Assembly: GCA_021768705.1 (NCBI GenBank)
Contig: JAETUG010000012.1
Span: 1 to 59,179, forward strand
Direction of reading: 5' to 3'
DNA: 59,179 bases
From: Bacillota bacterium
GTDB taxonomy: Bacteria; Bacillota; Clostridia; Lachnospirales; Anaerotignaceae
The translations under genes were made by a program, and so were the position numbers. A model generated the notes under the pieces. That model searched no databases. It saw nothing but the letters and a program-made list of their open reading frames with translations, and had not been told where the DNA came from. Shown here piece by piece: positions 35,422 through 44,531 of this stretch. Numbering within the stretch: position 1 is the first letter of the stretch; each line of letters begins with the position of its first letter.

Positions 35422-35622
35422 TTAAGCACGTGTTACGTTTGCAGCCTGAGGGCCTTTAGCACCCTGAACAACTTCAAATTCTACTTCCTGGCCTTCTTCC
35501 AGTGTTTTGTAGCCTTCAGCCTGAATTGCGGAGAAATGTACGAATACATCGTCTTCACCAGGTACGGAGATGAAACCAAAACCTTTTTCTGCGTTAAACC
35601 ATTTTACTGTACCTTTTTTCAT
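35422..35622 (-). CDS. Cold-shock protein (CspA family)
   Basis: A 66-residue single OB-fold RNA/DNA-binding protein. RNP1 is KGFGFIS and RNP2 is DVFVHFSAI; the protein ends [11 protein letters not shown], typical of CspA/B. AGGAGG precedes the ATG and a strong promoter (35670-35698) drives it as a single gene. It melts RNA structures and is often expressed in cold or growth arrest. Confidence 0.97.
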   Translation of the reverse strand: MKKGTVKWFNAEKGFGFISVPGEDDVFVHFSAIQAEGYKTLEEGQEVEFEVVQGAKGPQAANVTRA

Positions 35623-35669
35623 TCTTTAAAATCCTCCTACATAAATAGATAAAAATTTGTTACAGACTG

Positions 35670-35698
35670 ATACTAACATATATTTCCGCAAGTGTCAA
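35670..35698 (-). promoter_or_regulatory. Cold-shock gene promoter
   Basis: TTGACA (35698-35693), a 17-nt spacer and TAGTAT (35675-35670) on the minus strand. The leader is only about 40 nt, too short for the long cold-shock leader known in enteric cspA. Confidence 0.8.
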
Positions 35699-35784
35699 TC
35701 AGATTTCTACTGTCCCGCTTGGGATTCGCATGACAATACCCGCAGATTTTCGCCCTTTGGAAGGAGACAGTCTGCATGCTCCTC

Positions 35785-36252
35785 TTACGCCATGCCGTAA
35801 TTTTCATCCTCCAGCAGATCCCCATTCTGGATGGCTGCCCGAGCTAGCTGGTCGCATCTTTCATTTTCCGGATTATCCGCATGCCCCTTCACCCAGATAA
35901 AGGAAACTTGATGCTTTTGCAATAAAACCAGCAGCCGTTCCCAAAGGTCAATGTTGGATGCCTTTTCCTTTTTATTCCGCATCCATCCGTTTTGTTTCCA
36001 TTTTGCAACCCAGCCCTTTTCGATGGCATCCACCACATATTTTGAATCGCTGTAAAGATTGACTTTGCAAGGCTCTTTCAAGGCTTCCAATCCCTTGATG
36101 ACTGCCAACACCTCCATGCGGTTATTAGTGGTCCGTCTGTAGCCGCCGGAAAGCTCTTTTCTGGCTGTACCGTACAGCAGCACCACGCCATAGCCTCCTG
36201 CGCCGGGGTTGCCGGAGCAGGCACCGTCCGTATAGATCGTCACTGTTTTCAT
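35785..36252 (-). CDS. rnhA: Ribonuclease HI
   Basis: RNase HI cuts RNA in RNA-DNA hybrids. The 155-residue protein has catalytic acids in [17 protein letters not shown] (Asp), [16 protein letters not shown] (Glu), [16 protein letters not shown] (Asp) and [14 protein letters not shown] (Asp). The full DEDD set is present. It overlaps the ispD stop by ATGA and so is read with ispD. Confidence 0.95.
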   Translation of the reverse strand: MKTVTIYTDGACSGNPGAGGYGVVLLYGTARKELSGGYRRTTNNRMEVLAVIKGLEALKEPCKVNLYSDSKYVVDAIEKGWVAKWKQNGWMRNKKEKASNIDLWERLLVLLQKHQVSFIWVKGHADNPENERCDQLARAAIQNGDLLEDENYGMA

Positions 36253-36944
36253 GAAGTCTCCTCCTTTAAAAATGCTTCCCCAATGAGCATATCTTCCTTT
36301 GTGGTGATTTTGATATTGCGATAGCTACCCATGATGACCTTCACAGGATAGCCGCTATGCTCTGCCAAAGAAGCATCGTCTGTACCAACGAAACCATGGG
36401 CTTTGGCTGCTTCATACGCCTGTAAGATCAGATCCTTCCGAAAGGTCTGGGGGGTCTGTATCTGCCAAAGAGTACTTCTGTCCGGGGTAGCAATGGCAAT
36501 ATTTTCTGCATTACAGACCTTAATGGTATCCTTCGCCGGTACACCTGCCACGCAGCCGCCCATTTCTAAGGCAACTGCGATGGAATCCTCTAAAATTTCT
36601 TCTGTAACAAAGGGGCGCACCCCATCATGGATGAGGACAATCTCCGTGTCTTTGCTCACCTGTTTCAGCCCATTATAAACAGAATCCTGCCGTTCCCTGC
36701 CCCCTACCGTAACAGAAACCACCTTGTTCCAACCATATTCCTGCACCATATCCTGTACATCCTGCCGGGAATCCACGCCTGTCACCAAAACGATATCCCG
36801 AATGGCAGCTGTCTGTTCAAATTTTTCCACCGTATGAGCCAGAATTTCTTTTCCGCCAAGGGGCAAAAACTGCTTGCTGATCTCTGTCCCCATGCGCTTG
36901 CCCTTTCCTGCCGCCACAATCACAGCCGTACTGATGGGTTTCAT
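36249..36944 (-). CDS. ispD: 2-C-methyl-D-erythritol 4-phosphate cytidylyltransferase
   Basis: IspD makes CDP-methylerythritol in the non-mevalonate isoprenoid pathway. The 231-residue protein shows [38 protein letters not shown], and [13 protein letters not shown]. The start is ATG 36944; the frame opens upstream to 37001 but that part overlaps a terminator. It follows the PIN/TRAM gene and carD, a common order. No ispF is fused or next to it here. Confidence 0.94.
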   Translation of the reverse strand: MKPISTAVIVAAGKGKRMGTEISKQFLPLGGKEILAHTVEKFEQTAAIRDIVLVTGVDSRQDVQDMVQEYGWNKVVSVTVGGRERQDSVYNGLKQVSKDTEIVLIHDGVRPFVTEEILEDSIAVALEMGGCVAGVPAKDTIKVCNAENIAIATPDRSTLWQIQTPQTFRKDLILQAYEAAKAHGFVGTDDASLAEHSGYPVKVIMGSYRNIKITTKEDMLIGEAFLKEETS

Positions 36945-36960
36945 ACCTCTACCGCCTTTC

Positions 36961-36997
36961 ATAGAAAAAGGGCCTGAGGATTTCCTCGAAGCCCTTC
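36961..36997 (-). terminator. Hairpin terminator between the PIN/TRAM gene and ispD
   Basis: AAGGGC...GCCCTT arms near 36968-36973 and 36991-36996 enclose an AGGA/TCCT step, and a TTTTTCTATG run follows on the minus strand. It lies directly before the ispD ribosome binding site, so ispD-rnhA may be attenuated relative to carD. Confidence 0.7.
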
Positions 36998-37009
36998 CCA
37001 AACTTTTCT

Positions 37010-38086
37010 TTACGCCGCAGCGATCATTTTTGTAAAGATCATACGGCCTGCTGCTGTTTGCAGCACACTGGTAACAATGACCGTTTTCGTTTCACCAATA
37101 TGTTTGTTGCCGCCTTCTATGACGATCATGGTGCCATCGTTCAAGTAAGCAACGCCCTGTCCTGCTTCTCTGCCTGCTTTGATGATGGTCACCTTCATCT
37201 CTTCCCCGGGCAGCACCACAGGCTTGATGGCATTTGCCAGCTCATTGATATTCAGCACACGAACCCCCTGAAATTCCGCTACTTTATTCAGGTTGAAATC
37301 GTTGGTCACAACAAAAGCATCCATGCTGTCTGCCATTTTCAGCAGCATAGAATCCACTTCCATAGGCTGCGCCGTTGTAAATTCCTTGATCTCTACAGGA
37401 ACTGCCAGCTGCTTCTGAATCTCATTGAGGATATCCAGACCACGGCGGCCTCTCTGCCGTTTCAGGCTGTCCGCAGAATCAGCGATATGCCGCAGTTCTT
37501 CCAGTACAAAATCAGGGATAATGATTTTCCCCTCGATAAAACCCGCCTGCAGCAGATCAAGAATACGCCCATCGATAATCACGCTGGTATCCAGAATCTT
37601 TGGTCTGCCATAGATGGAATCCTCTGTGGTACTGGGGGGTGTCGTCATCAGCACTTCCTTAAGAGAACGAACATTGACATCATCCTTTTTCCGCCTTGCC
37701 ACACGAATCCCCATGATGCCGAAAACAACATTCAGCAGAACAACGATAAAAGTTCCCAAGGCACCAAATCCGTTAAAGGCAAGACCGATCAAATTTGCCA
37801 AAACCAGACCAACAAAGCAGCCAATTACAGAAAGGGCCAGTTCCTTCAGGTTCATCTTCGACAAACGATCCTCCGTTTGAGAGATCCTTTTCATAAGCAA
37901 TTCCGACAGTGGCGAAGAAAAAATAAAATAAAAAATGAATCCGACAATCACCGATATAGCTGTAGGCACATAAACAGGCAATTTTGTTTGAAGATTGAAT
38001 AAGTCCATGAAAAGCACAACATGCATCAATGCATAGGTAGCCGCTGTCACGATCAAACTCATGATCAATTCCAATGCTCTTTTCAT
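37010..38086 (-). CDS. Membrane-bound PIN/TRAM domain protein (YacL-like)
   Basis: About 358 residues. Four N-terminal helices (~6-125) include LIMSLIVTAATYALMHVVLF and FIVVLLNVVFGIMGI. A PIN nuclease domain follows (~155-275) with acidic residues in ILDTSVIIDGRI, IPDFVLEELRHIAD, DSMLLKMAD and VVTNDFNLNKVA. A TRAM RNA-binding domain ends the protein (KVTIIKAGREAGQGVAYLND). The start ATG 38086 has AAGGAGGTG upstream; GTG 38095 is in frame. Family function is not settled, but RNA is a likely target. Confidence 0.92.
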   Translation of the reverse strand: MKRALELIMSLIVTAATYALMHVVLFMDLFNLQTKLPVYVPTAISVIVGFIFYFIFSSPLSELLMKRISQTEDRLSKMNLKELALSVIGCFVGLVLANLIGLAFNGFGALGTFIVVLLNVVFGIMGIRVARRKKDDVNVRSLKEVLMTTPPSTTEDSIYGRPKILDTSVIIDGRILDLLQAGFIEGKIIIPDFVLEELRHIADSADSLKRQRGRRGLDILNEIQKQLAVPVEIKEFTTAQPMEVDSMLLKMADSMDAFVVTNDFNLNKVAEFQGVRVLNINELANAIKPVVLPGEEMKVTIIKAGREAGQGVAYLNDGTMIVIEGGNKHIGETKTVIVTSVLQTAAGRMIFTKMIAAA

Positions 38087-38167
38087 CCGTTTCACCTCCT
38101 TTTTGTGTATCGATTTCGGTAAAACAAAGAAATGGATAGATTTCCCTTACTTTACCATAATGAAATT

Positions 38168-38626
38168 TTATCCTATTTTCATCCATTTGGCAAGCAGTTC
38201 TTCTGCCTCCTTTCCATTAATTTCGTATACAGAAATAATCTCACTCAAAACGATCTGCCACGCCATAGCCAGCAGACGGTTTTCCACAACAGAAAGCTTC
38301 TTTTTTTCATTTCGTTCCAATAAGAGTTTTACCACCTCTGCCGCCTGCTCTAGCTTTCCCGATTTTAACCGCTGGATATTTTCTTTGTATCTCTGATTCC
38401 AGTTTTCTCCTCCAACGGTTCCACGGGTCGCCATCTCCCGTAGGAGTGCTTCGATCTCTTCCTGCTGCAGCAGCGACCGCAGACCGATCCGCTCCGCATT
38501 CGCCAAAGGGATCCGAATGCGTACATCTCCATACGGAATGTGGATGATATAATATCCTTCTTCTATCCTTTCAATGATCCCCACCCCATGCATGGGATAG
38601 ATGATCTTTTGCCCCTGTTCAAACAT
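38168..38626 (-). CDS. CarD-family transcriptional regulator
   Basis: A 152-residue protein with the RNA-polymerase-interacting Tudor-like domain first (FEQGQKIIYPMHGVGIIERI) and a helical C-terminal region. CarD proteins bind the RNA polymerase beta subunit and adjust open-complex stability, often at rRNA promoters. The start ATG 38626 has AGGAGGGG; the frame is open to 38656. It is first of carD, PIN/TRAM, ispD, rnhA. Confidence 0.92.
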   Translation of the reverse strand: MFEQGQKIIYPMHGVGIIERIEEGYYIIHIPYGDVRIRIPLANAERIGLRSLLQQEEIEALLREMATRGTVGGENWNQRYKENIQRLKSGKLEQAAEVVKLLLERNEKKKLSVVENRLLAMAWQIVLSEIISVYEINGKEAEELLAKWMKIG

Positions 38627-38734
38627 AGAACCCCTCCTTTCCCAGATTTTTCCCAATTTTCGAAAAAAATATTCAAATCCGGTATAGGTATGACGGTTCG
38701 TAGTATTTTAAACTATATAATCTGTTCCAAGATA

Positions 38735-38763
38735 TTGAAATTTTTAGTTTTATTTGCTATATT
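38735..38763 (+). promoter_or_regulatory. degV-family gene promoter
   Basis: TTGAAA (38735-38740), a 17-nt spacer and TATATT (38758-38763) on the plus strand, about 88 nt before the ATG. The carD promoter in the opposite direction is not evident. Confidence 0.5.
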
Positions 38764-38851
38764 ATTTGGTAAGACAATGAAATTCCCTTCTGTAGAGAAA
38801 ATTCTAGATTCAGAATAAAATATACAATACAAAAAGTAAGGAGAGGATACA

Positions 38852-39742
38852 ATGGCAGACTATCAGATTTTTAGTGATGGTGCTTGTGATATCGGCTTTG
38901 AAAAAGCAAAGGAATTGGATATCCAGCTGATTCCCTTTTATGTTTCCATCGACCACGAAAACTACCATAAAGAAATTTTAGAAATCTCTTTGGATGAGTA
39001 TTATCGCTATATGACAGAAGAAAAGGGCTATCCCAAAACCTCCCTTCCCTCTATCCAGGATTATATCGATGCTTTTCGCCCTGCTCTGGAGGCAGGGAAA
39101 GACATCCTCTGTATTACCATGACCCGCACGCTGACGGCTTCCCTGGAATCCGCCATGACAGCCAAATCCATGCTGGAAGAAGAATTTCCACAAGCAAAGA
39201 TCGTTATCATCAATTCCTGGCTGGCAACAGGCGCCCAGGCATTGTTGCTGATGGAAATGACCCGCATGCAGAAAAACGGCAAATCCATGGAAGATGTAGT
39301 TGCCTATGTGGAAAAAGCCAAGGAAGATGCCCGCATCAACTTTATGGTGGGCGATCTGAGCTATTTGGAGATTGGCGGTCGCGTGGGTAAGGTTGCCGCC
39401 CTTTCCGGCAGCCTTTTGAAGATCAAGCCCATCATCATCCTGAAAGGCGGCGAAATCGGCGTTGGCGGTGTTTGCCGCAGCAGAAAAAAAGGGCTTTCTC
39501 AGATTGTGGATGTGACCGTGAAACACTTCAAAGAAAGCGGCGAAGACCCTGCTGATTATATCGCCACTGCCGGCACCACCAATATCTGGGACGATATGGC
39601 AGATTTCGAAGCAATGCTCAAAGAAAAGGTAGCGATGGACTATCTTCCCCCCTTCCAGATCGGCGCTACCATTGCGACACACACCGGCCCTGGCACAACG
39701 GGTGTTTGCTTCGTAAAAAAATATGAGAAATACGGATTTTAA
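38852..39742 (+). CDS. DegV-family fatty-acid-binding protein
   Basis: A 296-residue EDD-fold protein. Typical segments are IFSDGACDIGFEKAKEL at the start, SLPSIQDYIDAF, CITMTRTLTASLESAM (the lipid-head Thr/Ser loop) and LLKIKPIIILKGGEIG. DegV/FakB proteins bind one fatty acid and present it to the kinase FakA, which is not in this window. AAGGAGAGG precedes the ATG; it is a single-gene unit with promoter and terminator. Confidence 0.93.
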   Translation: MADYQIFSDGACDIGFEKAKELDIQLIPFYVSIDHENYHKEILEISLDEYYRYMTEEKGYPKTSLPSIQDYIDAFRPALEAGKDILCITMTRTLTASLESAMTAKSMLEEEFPQAKIVIINSWLATGAQALLLMEMTRMQKNGKSMEDVVAYVEKAKEDARINFMVGDLSYLEIGGRVGKVAALSGSLLKIKPIIILKGGEIGVGGVCRSRKKGLSQIVDVTVKHFKESGEDPADYIATAGTTNIWDDMADFEAMLKEKVAMDYLPPFQIGATIATHTGPGTTGVCFVKKYEKYGF

Positions 39743-39757
39743 ATTCCCATAAAAACA

Positions 39758-39789
39758 ACCTCGGACCCTTTGATCCGAGGTCTTTTTTT
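39758..39789 (+). terminator. Terminator after the degV-family gene
   Basis: ACCTCGGA (39758-39765) pairs with TCCGAGGT (39774-39781); a TCTTTTTTT tract follows on the plus strand. Confidence 0.9.
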
Positions 39790-39818
39790 ACACAAAAAAG
39801 AGGAGCAATCGCTCCTCT
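39790..39818 (-). terminator. Terminator after alr
   Basis: AGAGGAGC pairs with GCTCCTCT (39799-39806 and 39811-39818), loop of 4, then TTTTTTG on the minus strand. It sits next to the convergent degV terminator. Confidence 0.88.
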
Positions 39819-39832
39819 TCGTTTGTTCTATC

Positions 39833-41026
39833 TTATTTATACTGATGCAGAACGTGGTCAACAACACCAACGATTTCACCGTTTTCTTTGTAAACACGAG
39901 GAACACGTTTTGTCAGTACGCAGGGCAGTTCATAGTTGATTGTGCCAAGAATAGCTGCCAAATCATCGAATGTTACGTGTTTGTCACCATCTGTACCAAC
40001 AACGATCACTTCATCACCCATTTTTACGTCGGGGATATCTGTAACGTCAATCATCAGCTGGTCCATGCAGACACGACCAACAACGGGAGCATACTGACCT
40101 TTTACGATCATGTTTGCTTTGTTGGACAGTGCTCTGTTATAACCATCTGCATAGCCAATAGGTACTGTTGCAATGATTCTTTCTGTTTCTGCTGTGTATG
40201 TTCTGCCGTAGGACAGCTGAGAACCAGCGGGAACTTTTTTCACCAGACCGATGGTAGATTTTACTGTCATCAGAGGTTTCAGATCGATCATGCCTTCACA
40301 TTCGCCGGAAGGAAGCATACCATATGTAATGATACCGGAACGGCACATATCAATGTGTCTTTCAGGATAAGCGATGGTTGTTGCACTGTTTGCACAGTGG
40401 CGGATGCCAACGTTTACGCCTGCATCCTGCAGAGCTTTTACCATTCTGTCGAAACGATCGAACTGCATTTTTGTGAAGTCAGGATGATCGCCTGTGTAAG
40501 AGTCAGCTACTGCATGGTGTGTGAAGATACCTGTGATTTTTACGTTAGGCATTTTGCTTACTTCGATGATATCTTTCAGGGACTGTTCAAAGTCTGCATC
40601 GTCTGTCTGGAAACCAACACGTGTCATACCTGTATCCAGTTTGATATGACCTTCTACAACAACGTTTGCCGCTGCTGCTGCTTCCTGCAGGCTTCTTGCA
40701 TGTTCAATACCAACGATTGCGTTTGTGATGCTCATCTGGCACAGAATCTCAACGCAGCTTGCAGGTGTGTAGCCCAGAACCAGGATAGGTTTTGTGATAC
40801 CTTCGTTTCTCAGGCTCATACCTTCTTCAATATTGGAAACACCAAACCAGTCGAAGCCGCCAGCCTGCAGTTTGCGTGCTACGAAGCCATCGCCATGACC
40901 GTAAGCATCAGCTTTTACGATACCCATAACTTTGTGTTCGGGAGCCATTTTAGATTTGATGCTCTTAATGTTATAATCCAGTGCATCCAGATCGATTTCT
41001 GCCCATGTTCTTTTGATAAAATCCAT
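39833..41026 (-). CDS. alr: Alanine racemase
   Basis: Alr makes D-alanine from L-alanine for peptidoglycan, using PLP. The 397-residue protein has the PLP-Lys motif VKADAYGHG, the second catalytic residue in LSYGRTYTA (Tyr), IGIRHCANSATTIAYPE and RVCMDQLMID. AAGGAAGCGG lies ahead of the ATG. The base composition here is slightly more AT-rich in wobble positions, using CAACAACG-type codons, than in neighbours; I do not read that as foreign origin. A single-gene unit with own promoter (41165-41193). Confidence 0.96.
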   Translation of the reverse strand: MDFIKRTWAEIDLDALDYNIKSIKSKMAPEHKVMGIVKADAYGHGDGFVARKLQAGGFDWFGVSNIEEGMSLRNEGITKPILVLGYTPASCVEILCQMSITNAIVGIEHARSLQEAAAAANVVVEGHIKLDTGMTRVGFQTDDADFEQSLKDIIEVSKMPNVKITGIFTHHAVADSYTGDHPDFTKMQFDRFDRMVKALQDAGVNVGIRHCANSATTIAYPERHIDMCRSGIITYGMLPSGECEGMIDLKPLMTVKSTIGLVKKVPAGSQLSYGRTYTAETERIIATVPIGYADGYNRALSNKANMIVKGQYAPVVGRVCMDQLMIDVTDIPDVKMGDEVIVVGTDGDKHVTFDDLAAILGTINYELPCVLTKRVPRVYKENGEIVGVVDHVLHQYK

Positions 41027-41164
41027 AAATTCCGCTTCCTTTCCAAGAAAAAATGGTTAGCTTTCCCAGTATTTTTTTCATTACCAAGGGAATTTTACTG
41101 CGGTTCTTCCCGGAAAAATGCTCCTGCATTTCCCAACATTGGCAATTATTTAACACTTGTACTT

Positions 41165-41193
41165 AATATAGCACAATGCGTTGGATTTGACAA
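41165..41193 (-). promoter_or_regulatory. alr promoter
   Basis: TTGTCA (41193-41188), a 17-nt spacer and TATATT (41170-41165) on the minus strand. The rest of the gap to 41251 is AT-rich with no gene seen. Confidence 0.65.
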
Positions 41194-41251
41194 TATCTAA
41201 TGAAAAATATTCCATTTTCCAATTAAAAAAATACAATATTCACAATTCTTG

Positions 41252-43177
41252 TCATGCAAGATACATATGAGTGAAAAGCGCATAGGCATCATGGATAGCA
41301 TTGCCGCCATCTCCCACTTCGTTGGCATCCCCCACAATGGCATAGCTCATCCGTTCATCCATCAGCCACATGGTCAGTTCCGTATCCACATGGGATGCGC
41401 TGCCTCCTGCCCAAATGACCGTATCTGCGGAAACAAACATCGTCATGGCGCCGATTTTTACGAAGAGCTTTCTGCCTTCCATCAATGCTGCTGTAGTCGT
41501 TGTCAAGAAGTTGACGTTCTTTTTCTTCAGATCGTTCAGCAGAGGGCGAGCCATAGCCCCCATATCCATCCCCATCTTGTTCTTGGGCTCGATGATCTTG
41601 ATTTCCGGCTCTTCTGCCCTTTCTGCCAAAAATGCCGCCGTTTCCAGACCAATGGCACCGCCGCCCAAAATAACCACTTCCCCCCTCAAAAGCTCTGCGA
41701 TTTTTTCTTCTTCCATCTGCAAAACTTCCTGGGCTGTAAAATATTGTTCCTCCGGCAATCCTTCGATGGGCTGTTTTTCAGGCACACTGCCCGTTGCCAA
41801 AACAGTGAAATAGGGGTTCTTTTCTTTCACAAGCTCCAGTGTACCTTCTGTTTCCGTCAGGATATTCACACCCAGTTCTTCCAAAGAATATTTCATATAA
41901 TCGATGTATTTCAGGAAGTCCTCCTTCTTGGGAGGCAACGCCGCCAACCGAAGCTGACCGCCTAAATCCTTTTCTTTGCAGACCAAAGTGGTTTTAAAGC
42001 CTCTTTCCGCAGATTTCTTCGCCGCTTCCATGCCTGCAGGGCCGCCGCCGATCACCACACATTCCTTTCTGGTAGCGATCTTTCTACGCTGATGCTCAAA
42101 ATGCTCATTGCCTGCTTCAGGGTTAAAGGCGCAGGAAAGCTCTTTTCCCTTCAATACATCCATAATGCATTTGTTACACCCCAGACAAGGCAGGTAGGGT
42201 TTGCCCGCTTTCATCTGATTCACAAAGGCAGGGTCTGCCAGAAATGCCCTTGCTGTGCCACAGAAATCGCAAAGCCCCTCCGCCAGAATCCGTTCTGCCG
42301 TTTCTTCATCCTGAATACGATTGCAGGCAATGACAGGCACAGCCAAATATTTTTTCAGCACACCTGCAAAAGGCGCATAAGCCCCCTTGCTGACATGGTA
42401 AGAGATCTGCTCAATGGGAGATTCGTGCCAGCCGCCGGTAACCGTCACACCGTCGATGTTGCCAGCTTCCTCCGCTTTTTTGCAGAAACGCAGGGTATCC
42501 GCCAACTCATAGCCGCCCTCTACCATCTGGGCCGCAGAAACCTTCACCAATACAGGATATTCTCCAACGGCTTCCCGTACCGCCGCCAAAACTTCCAAGG
42601 GATAGGTGATGCCGTTTTCATTTTGATAGCCATAGGCATCCTCCCTCAGATTGCTCAAAGGAGAGAAAAATTCAGAAAGCAGATAGCCGGCAGATGCGCT
42701 CACTTCCACCAGATCCGCACCGATCTCCTTGCACAAAGCCGCCGCTTTCCTGAAAGCTTCTTTTGTATCAGCCAAATCTTCCGTCGTCATTTCCTTGGGC
42801 TCTGTTTTAAAAATAGGAGAAGCCACCGCAGAAGGTGCCAGCAAAGGCTTTTCGCCATGATTCTTTTCGCTTTCGTTGCGTCCGCAATGGAATAATTGCA
42901 CGATAAGCTTACAATCGTGGGCATGGACCCTTTCCGCCAATGCTTTCAGGCTTTCCCGATCCACAGTTTCCGCATCGTACATGCCCTTCAAAGCCCCCGC
43001 TTCATTGACTGCCAAGAGGCAGGTCACTGCTGCTGCGCCGCCCTTGGCTCTTTCTTCATAAAAGGCATAGTCCCGTTCCGTCAGTGTATTGCTTTCCGCA
43101 AAGCCTGTATGCATCGCCAGCATGATCCAGCGGTTTTTCAATTCCAAATCCCTGATTTTATATGGTGTAAATACCAT
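41252..43177 (-). CDS. Old Yellow Enzyme-type FMN/FAD/4Fe-4S oxidoreductase (enoate or 2,4-dienoyl-CoA reductase family)
   Basis: A 641-residue three-cofactor enzyme. The FMN-binding barrel covers ~1-360 (LKNRWIMLAMHTGFAE, QLFHCGRNES, GYLLSEFFSPLSN, VLVKVSA). A cluster motif follows, CLGCNKC then a Cys 11 residues on (ELSCAFNPEAG). The C-terminal half binds FAD and NAD(P)H (VVIGGGPAGMEAAKKSAERG, VVILGGGAIGLETAAF). Relatives reduce enoates, bile-acid intermediates (BaiCD) or dienoyl-CoA; the substrate is not shown. GGAGGGATG precedes the ATG. Single-gene unit. Confidence 0.9.
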   Translation of the reverse strand: MVFTPYKIRDLELKNRWIMLAMHTGFAESNTLTERDYAFYEERAKGGAAAVTCLLAVNEAGALKGMYDAETVDRESLKALAERVHAHDCKLIVQLFHCGRNESEKNHGEKPLLAPSAVASPIFKTEPKEMTTEDLADTKEAFRKAAALCKEIGADLVEVSASAGYLLSEFFSPLSNLREDAYGYQNENGITYPLEVLAAVREAVGEYPVLVKVSAAQMVEGGYELADTLRFCKKAEEAGNIDGVTVTGGWHESPIEQISYHVSKGAYAPFAGVLKKYLAVPVIACNRIQDEETAERILAEGLCDFCGTARAFLADPAFVNQMKAGKPYLPCLGCNKCIMDVLKGKELSCAFNPEAGNEHFEHQRRKIATRKECVVIGGGPAGMEAAKKSAERGFKTTLVCKEKDLGGQLRLAALPPKKEDFLKYIDYMKYSLEELGVNILTETEGTLELVKEKNPYFTVLATGSVPEKQPIEGLPEEQYFTAQEVLQMEEEKIAELLRGEVVILGGGAIGLETAAFLAERAEEPEIKIIEPKNKMGMDMGAMARPLLNDLKKKNVNFLTTTTAALMEGRKLFVKIGAMTMFVSADTVIWAGGSASHVDTELTMWLMDERMSYAIVGDANEVGDGGNAIHDAYALFTHMYLA

Positions 43178-43230
43178 TTCTCATCCCTCCATTCTGCCTT
43201 TAGCATATCACATTTATATATTTTTTTCCA

Positions 43231-43258
43231 CAAAAAAGAAAGGGCGGCAAAGCCTGCC
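43231..43258 (-). terminator. Second terminator after the sugar ABC operon
   Basis: GGCAGGC pairs with GCCGCC (43258-43252 and 43248-43243) with a bulged A, then TTTCTTTTTTG. It precedes the flavoenzyme gene. Confidence 0.75.
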
Positions 43259-43282
43259 TAAAACAAACTTTCCCGCCAAAAG

Positions 43283-43330
43283 GAAAAGAGATATATCATT
43301 TAAAATTGTCCTAAACCTTTCCATATCTCT
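43283..43330 (-). terminator. First terminator-like hairpin after malK
   Basis: AGAGATAT pairs with ATATCTCT (43330-43323 and 43294-43287) over a 28-nt loop, followed by TTTTCC. The long loop makes it weaker; the second hairpin downstream backs it up. Confidence 0.5.
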
Positions 43331-43352
43331 GCCTTGGTTTTTTCTATGTTTA

Positions 43353-44531
43353 TCAGAACTCAAGGTTTTTCTCCGTTTCTTTATCGAACACATTTACATT
43401 TTTGCCACGGAAGGTAAAGGAAACCTGTGCGCCAATGGAAAAATCCATCTCTTCTTCGTGGATATCGTTCATTTGCACAATAACGATGCTGTCTTGACCG
43501 CAGGCATTTACATGCAGATGGATGGCAGAACCCATCATTTCACTCACATCCACTGTGCCGTGGATCATCTGGCTGGCATCGCCCTTCAGCAGAATATGTT
43601 CGGGGCGAACCCCCAGTGTAATAGACTGGGGGTTTACATCGTTTTTCGCCAGATTTGCCTGTTTATCCTCGGACAGAACCACCTTTGCCCCATCCAGAAC
43701 CACAGCATATTTGCCATCTTCTTTTACCAGTTCTGCATCGTAGAAGTTCATCTGCGGCATGCCGATGAAGCCTGCGACAAATTGATTGGCAGGATGATTG
43801 AACACCTCCTGAGGGGTACCGATCTGCTGCACCACGCCGTCCCGCATGATAACGATTCTTTCGCCCAAGGTCATGGCTTCTGTCTGGTCGTGGGTCACGT
43901 AGATAAATGTGGTATCGATCCGCTGGCGCAGCTTGATGATCTCCGCACGCATCTGGTTCCGCAGCTTTGCGTCCAGGTTGGACAGAGGTTCATCCATCAG
44001 GAATACCTTGGGATTTCTTACGATGGCACGACCGATAGCCACACGCTGCCGCTGACCACCGGAAAGGGCCTTCGGCTTTCTGTCCAGATATTGAGTGATA
44101 TCCAAAATTTCCGCCGCTTCTTTTACCTTTTTATCGATCTCATCTTTAGGCAACTTTCTCATTTTCAAAGAAAACGCCATATTATCATATACCGTCATAT
44201 GGGGATACAGCGCATAGCTCTGGAAAACCATAGCAATATCTCTGTCTTTTGGTGCTACATCGTTGACTTTTATACCATCAATGAAAAGTTCCCCGCCGCT
44301 GATCTCTTCCAGACCGGCAATCATACGCAATGTGGTGGATTTTCCACAGCCGGAAGGACCAACCAATACAATGAATTCTTTATCGGCAATCTCCAGATCG
44401 AAATCTTCTACAGCCACAACGCCTTCCGCTGTGATCTTCAGATTGGATTTCTTTTCGGTTTCGCCTTTTTTCTTCTTTTTCTGTGCGTTCGGATAAATTT
44501 TCTTGATATTTTTCAGCGTTACGCTTGCCAT
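43353..44531 (-). CDS. Sugar ABC transporter ATPase, MalK/MsmX type
   Basis: A 392-residue ATPase of the carbohydrate-uptake-1 family. Walker A is [10 protein letters not shown]-loop FQSYALYPH, signature LSGGQRQR, Walker [13 protein letters not shown], switch VTHDQTEAM; the C-terminal third is the OB-type regulatory domain. A Lys-rich insert ([16 protein letters not shown]) lies after strand 1, as often in Clostridia. It overlaps malQ by 13 nt with AAGGAG upstream. It energises the adjacent permeases and possibly others in the cell. Confidence 0.93.
   Translation of the reverse strand: MASVTLKNIKKIYPNAQKKKKKGETEKKSNLKITAEGVVAVEDFDLEIADKEFIVLVGPSGCGKSTTLRMIAGLEEISGGELFIDGIKVNDVAPKDRDIAMVFQSYALYPHMTVYDNMAFSLKMRKLPKDEIDKKVKEAAEILDITQYLDRKPKALSGGQRQRVAIGRAIVRNPKVFLMDEPLSNLDAKLRNQMRAEIIKLRQRIDTTFIYVTHDQTEAMTLGERIVIMRDGVVQQIGTPQEVFNHPANQFVAGFIGMPQMNFYDAELVKEDGKYAVVLDGAKVVLSEDKQANLAKNDVNPQSITLGVRPEHILLKGDASQMIHGTVDVSEMMGSAIHLHVNACGQDSIVIVQMNDIHEEEMDFSIGAQVSFTFRGKNVNVFDKETEKNLEF

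Noticed and set aside
39770-41200. A 476-codon plus-strand frame opposite alr
   Set aside because: It crosses two terminators and the alr promoter, is rich in Cys, Phe and Asn, and lacks any motif.
43353-44531. Lys-rich insert in the sugar ABC ATPase as an unusual feature
   Set aside because: Similar inserts are common in Clostridia MsmX-type ATPases.
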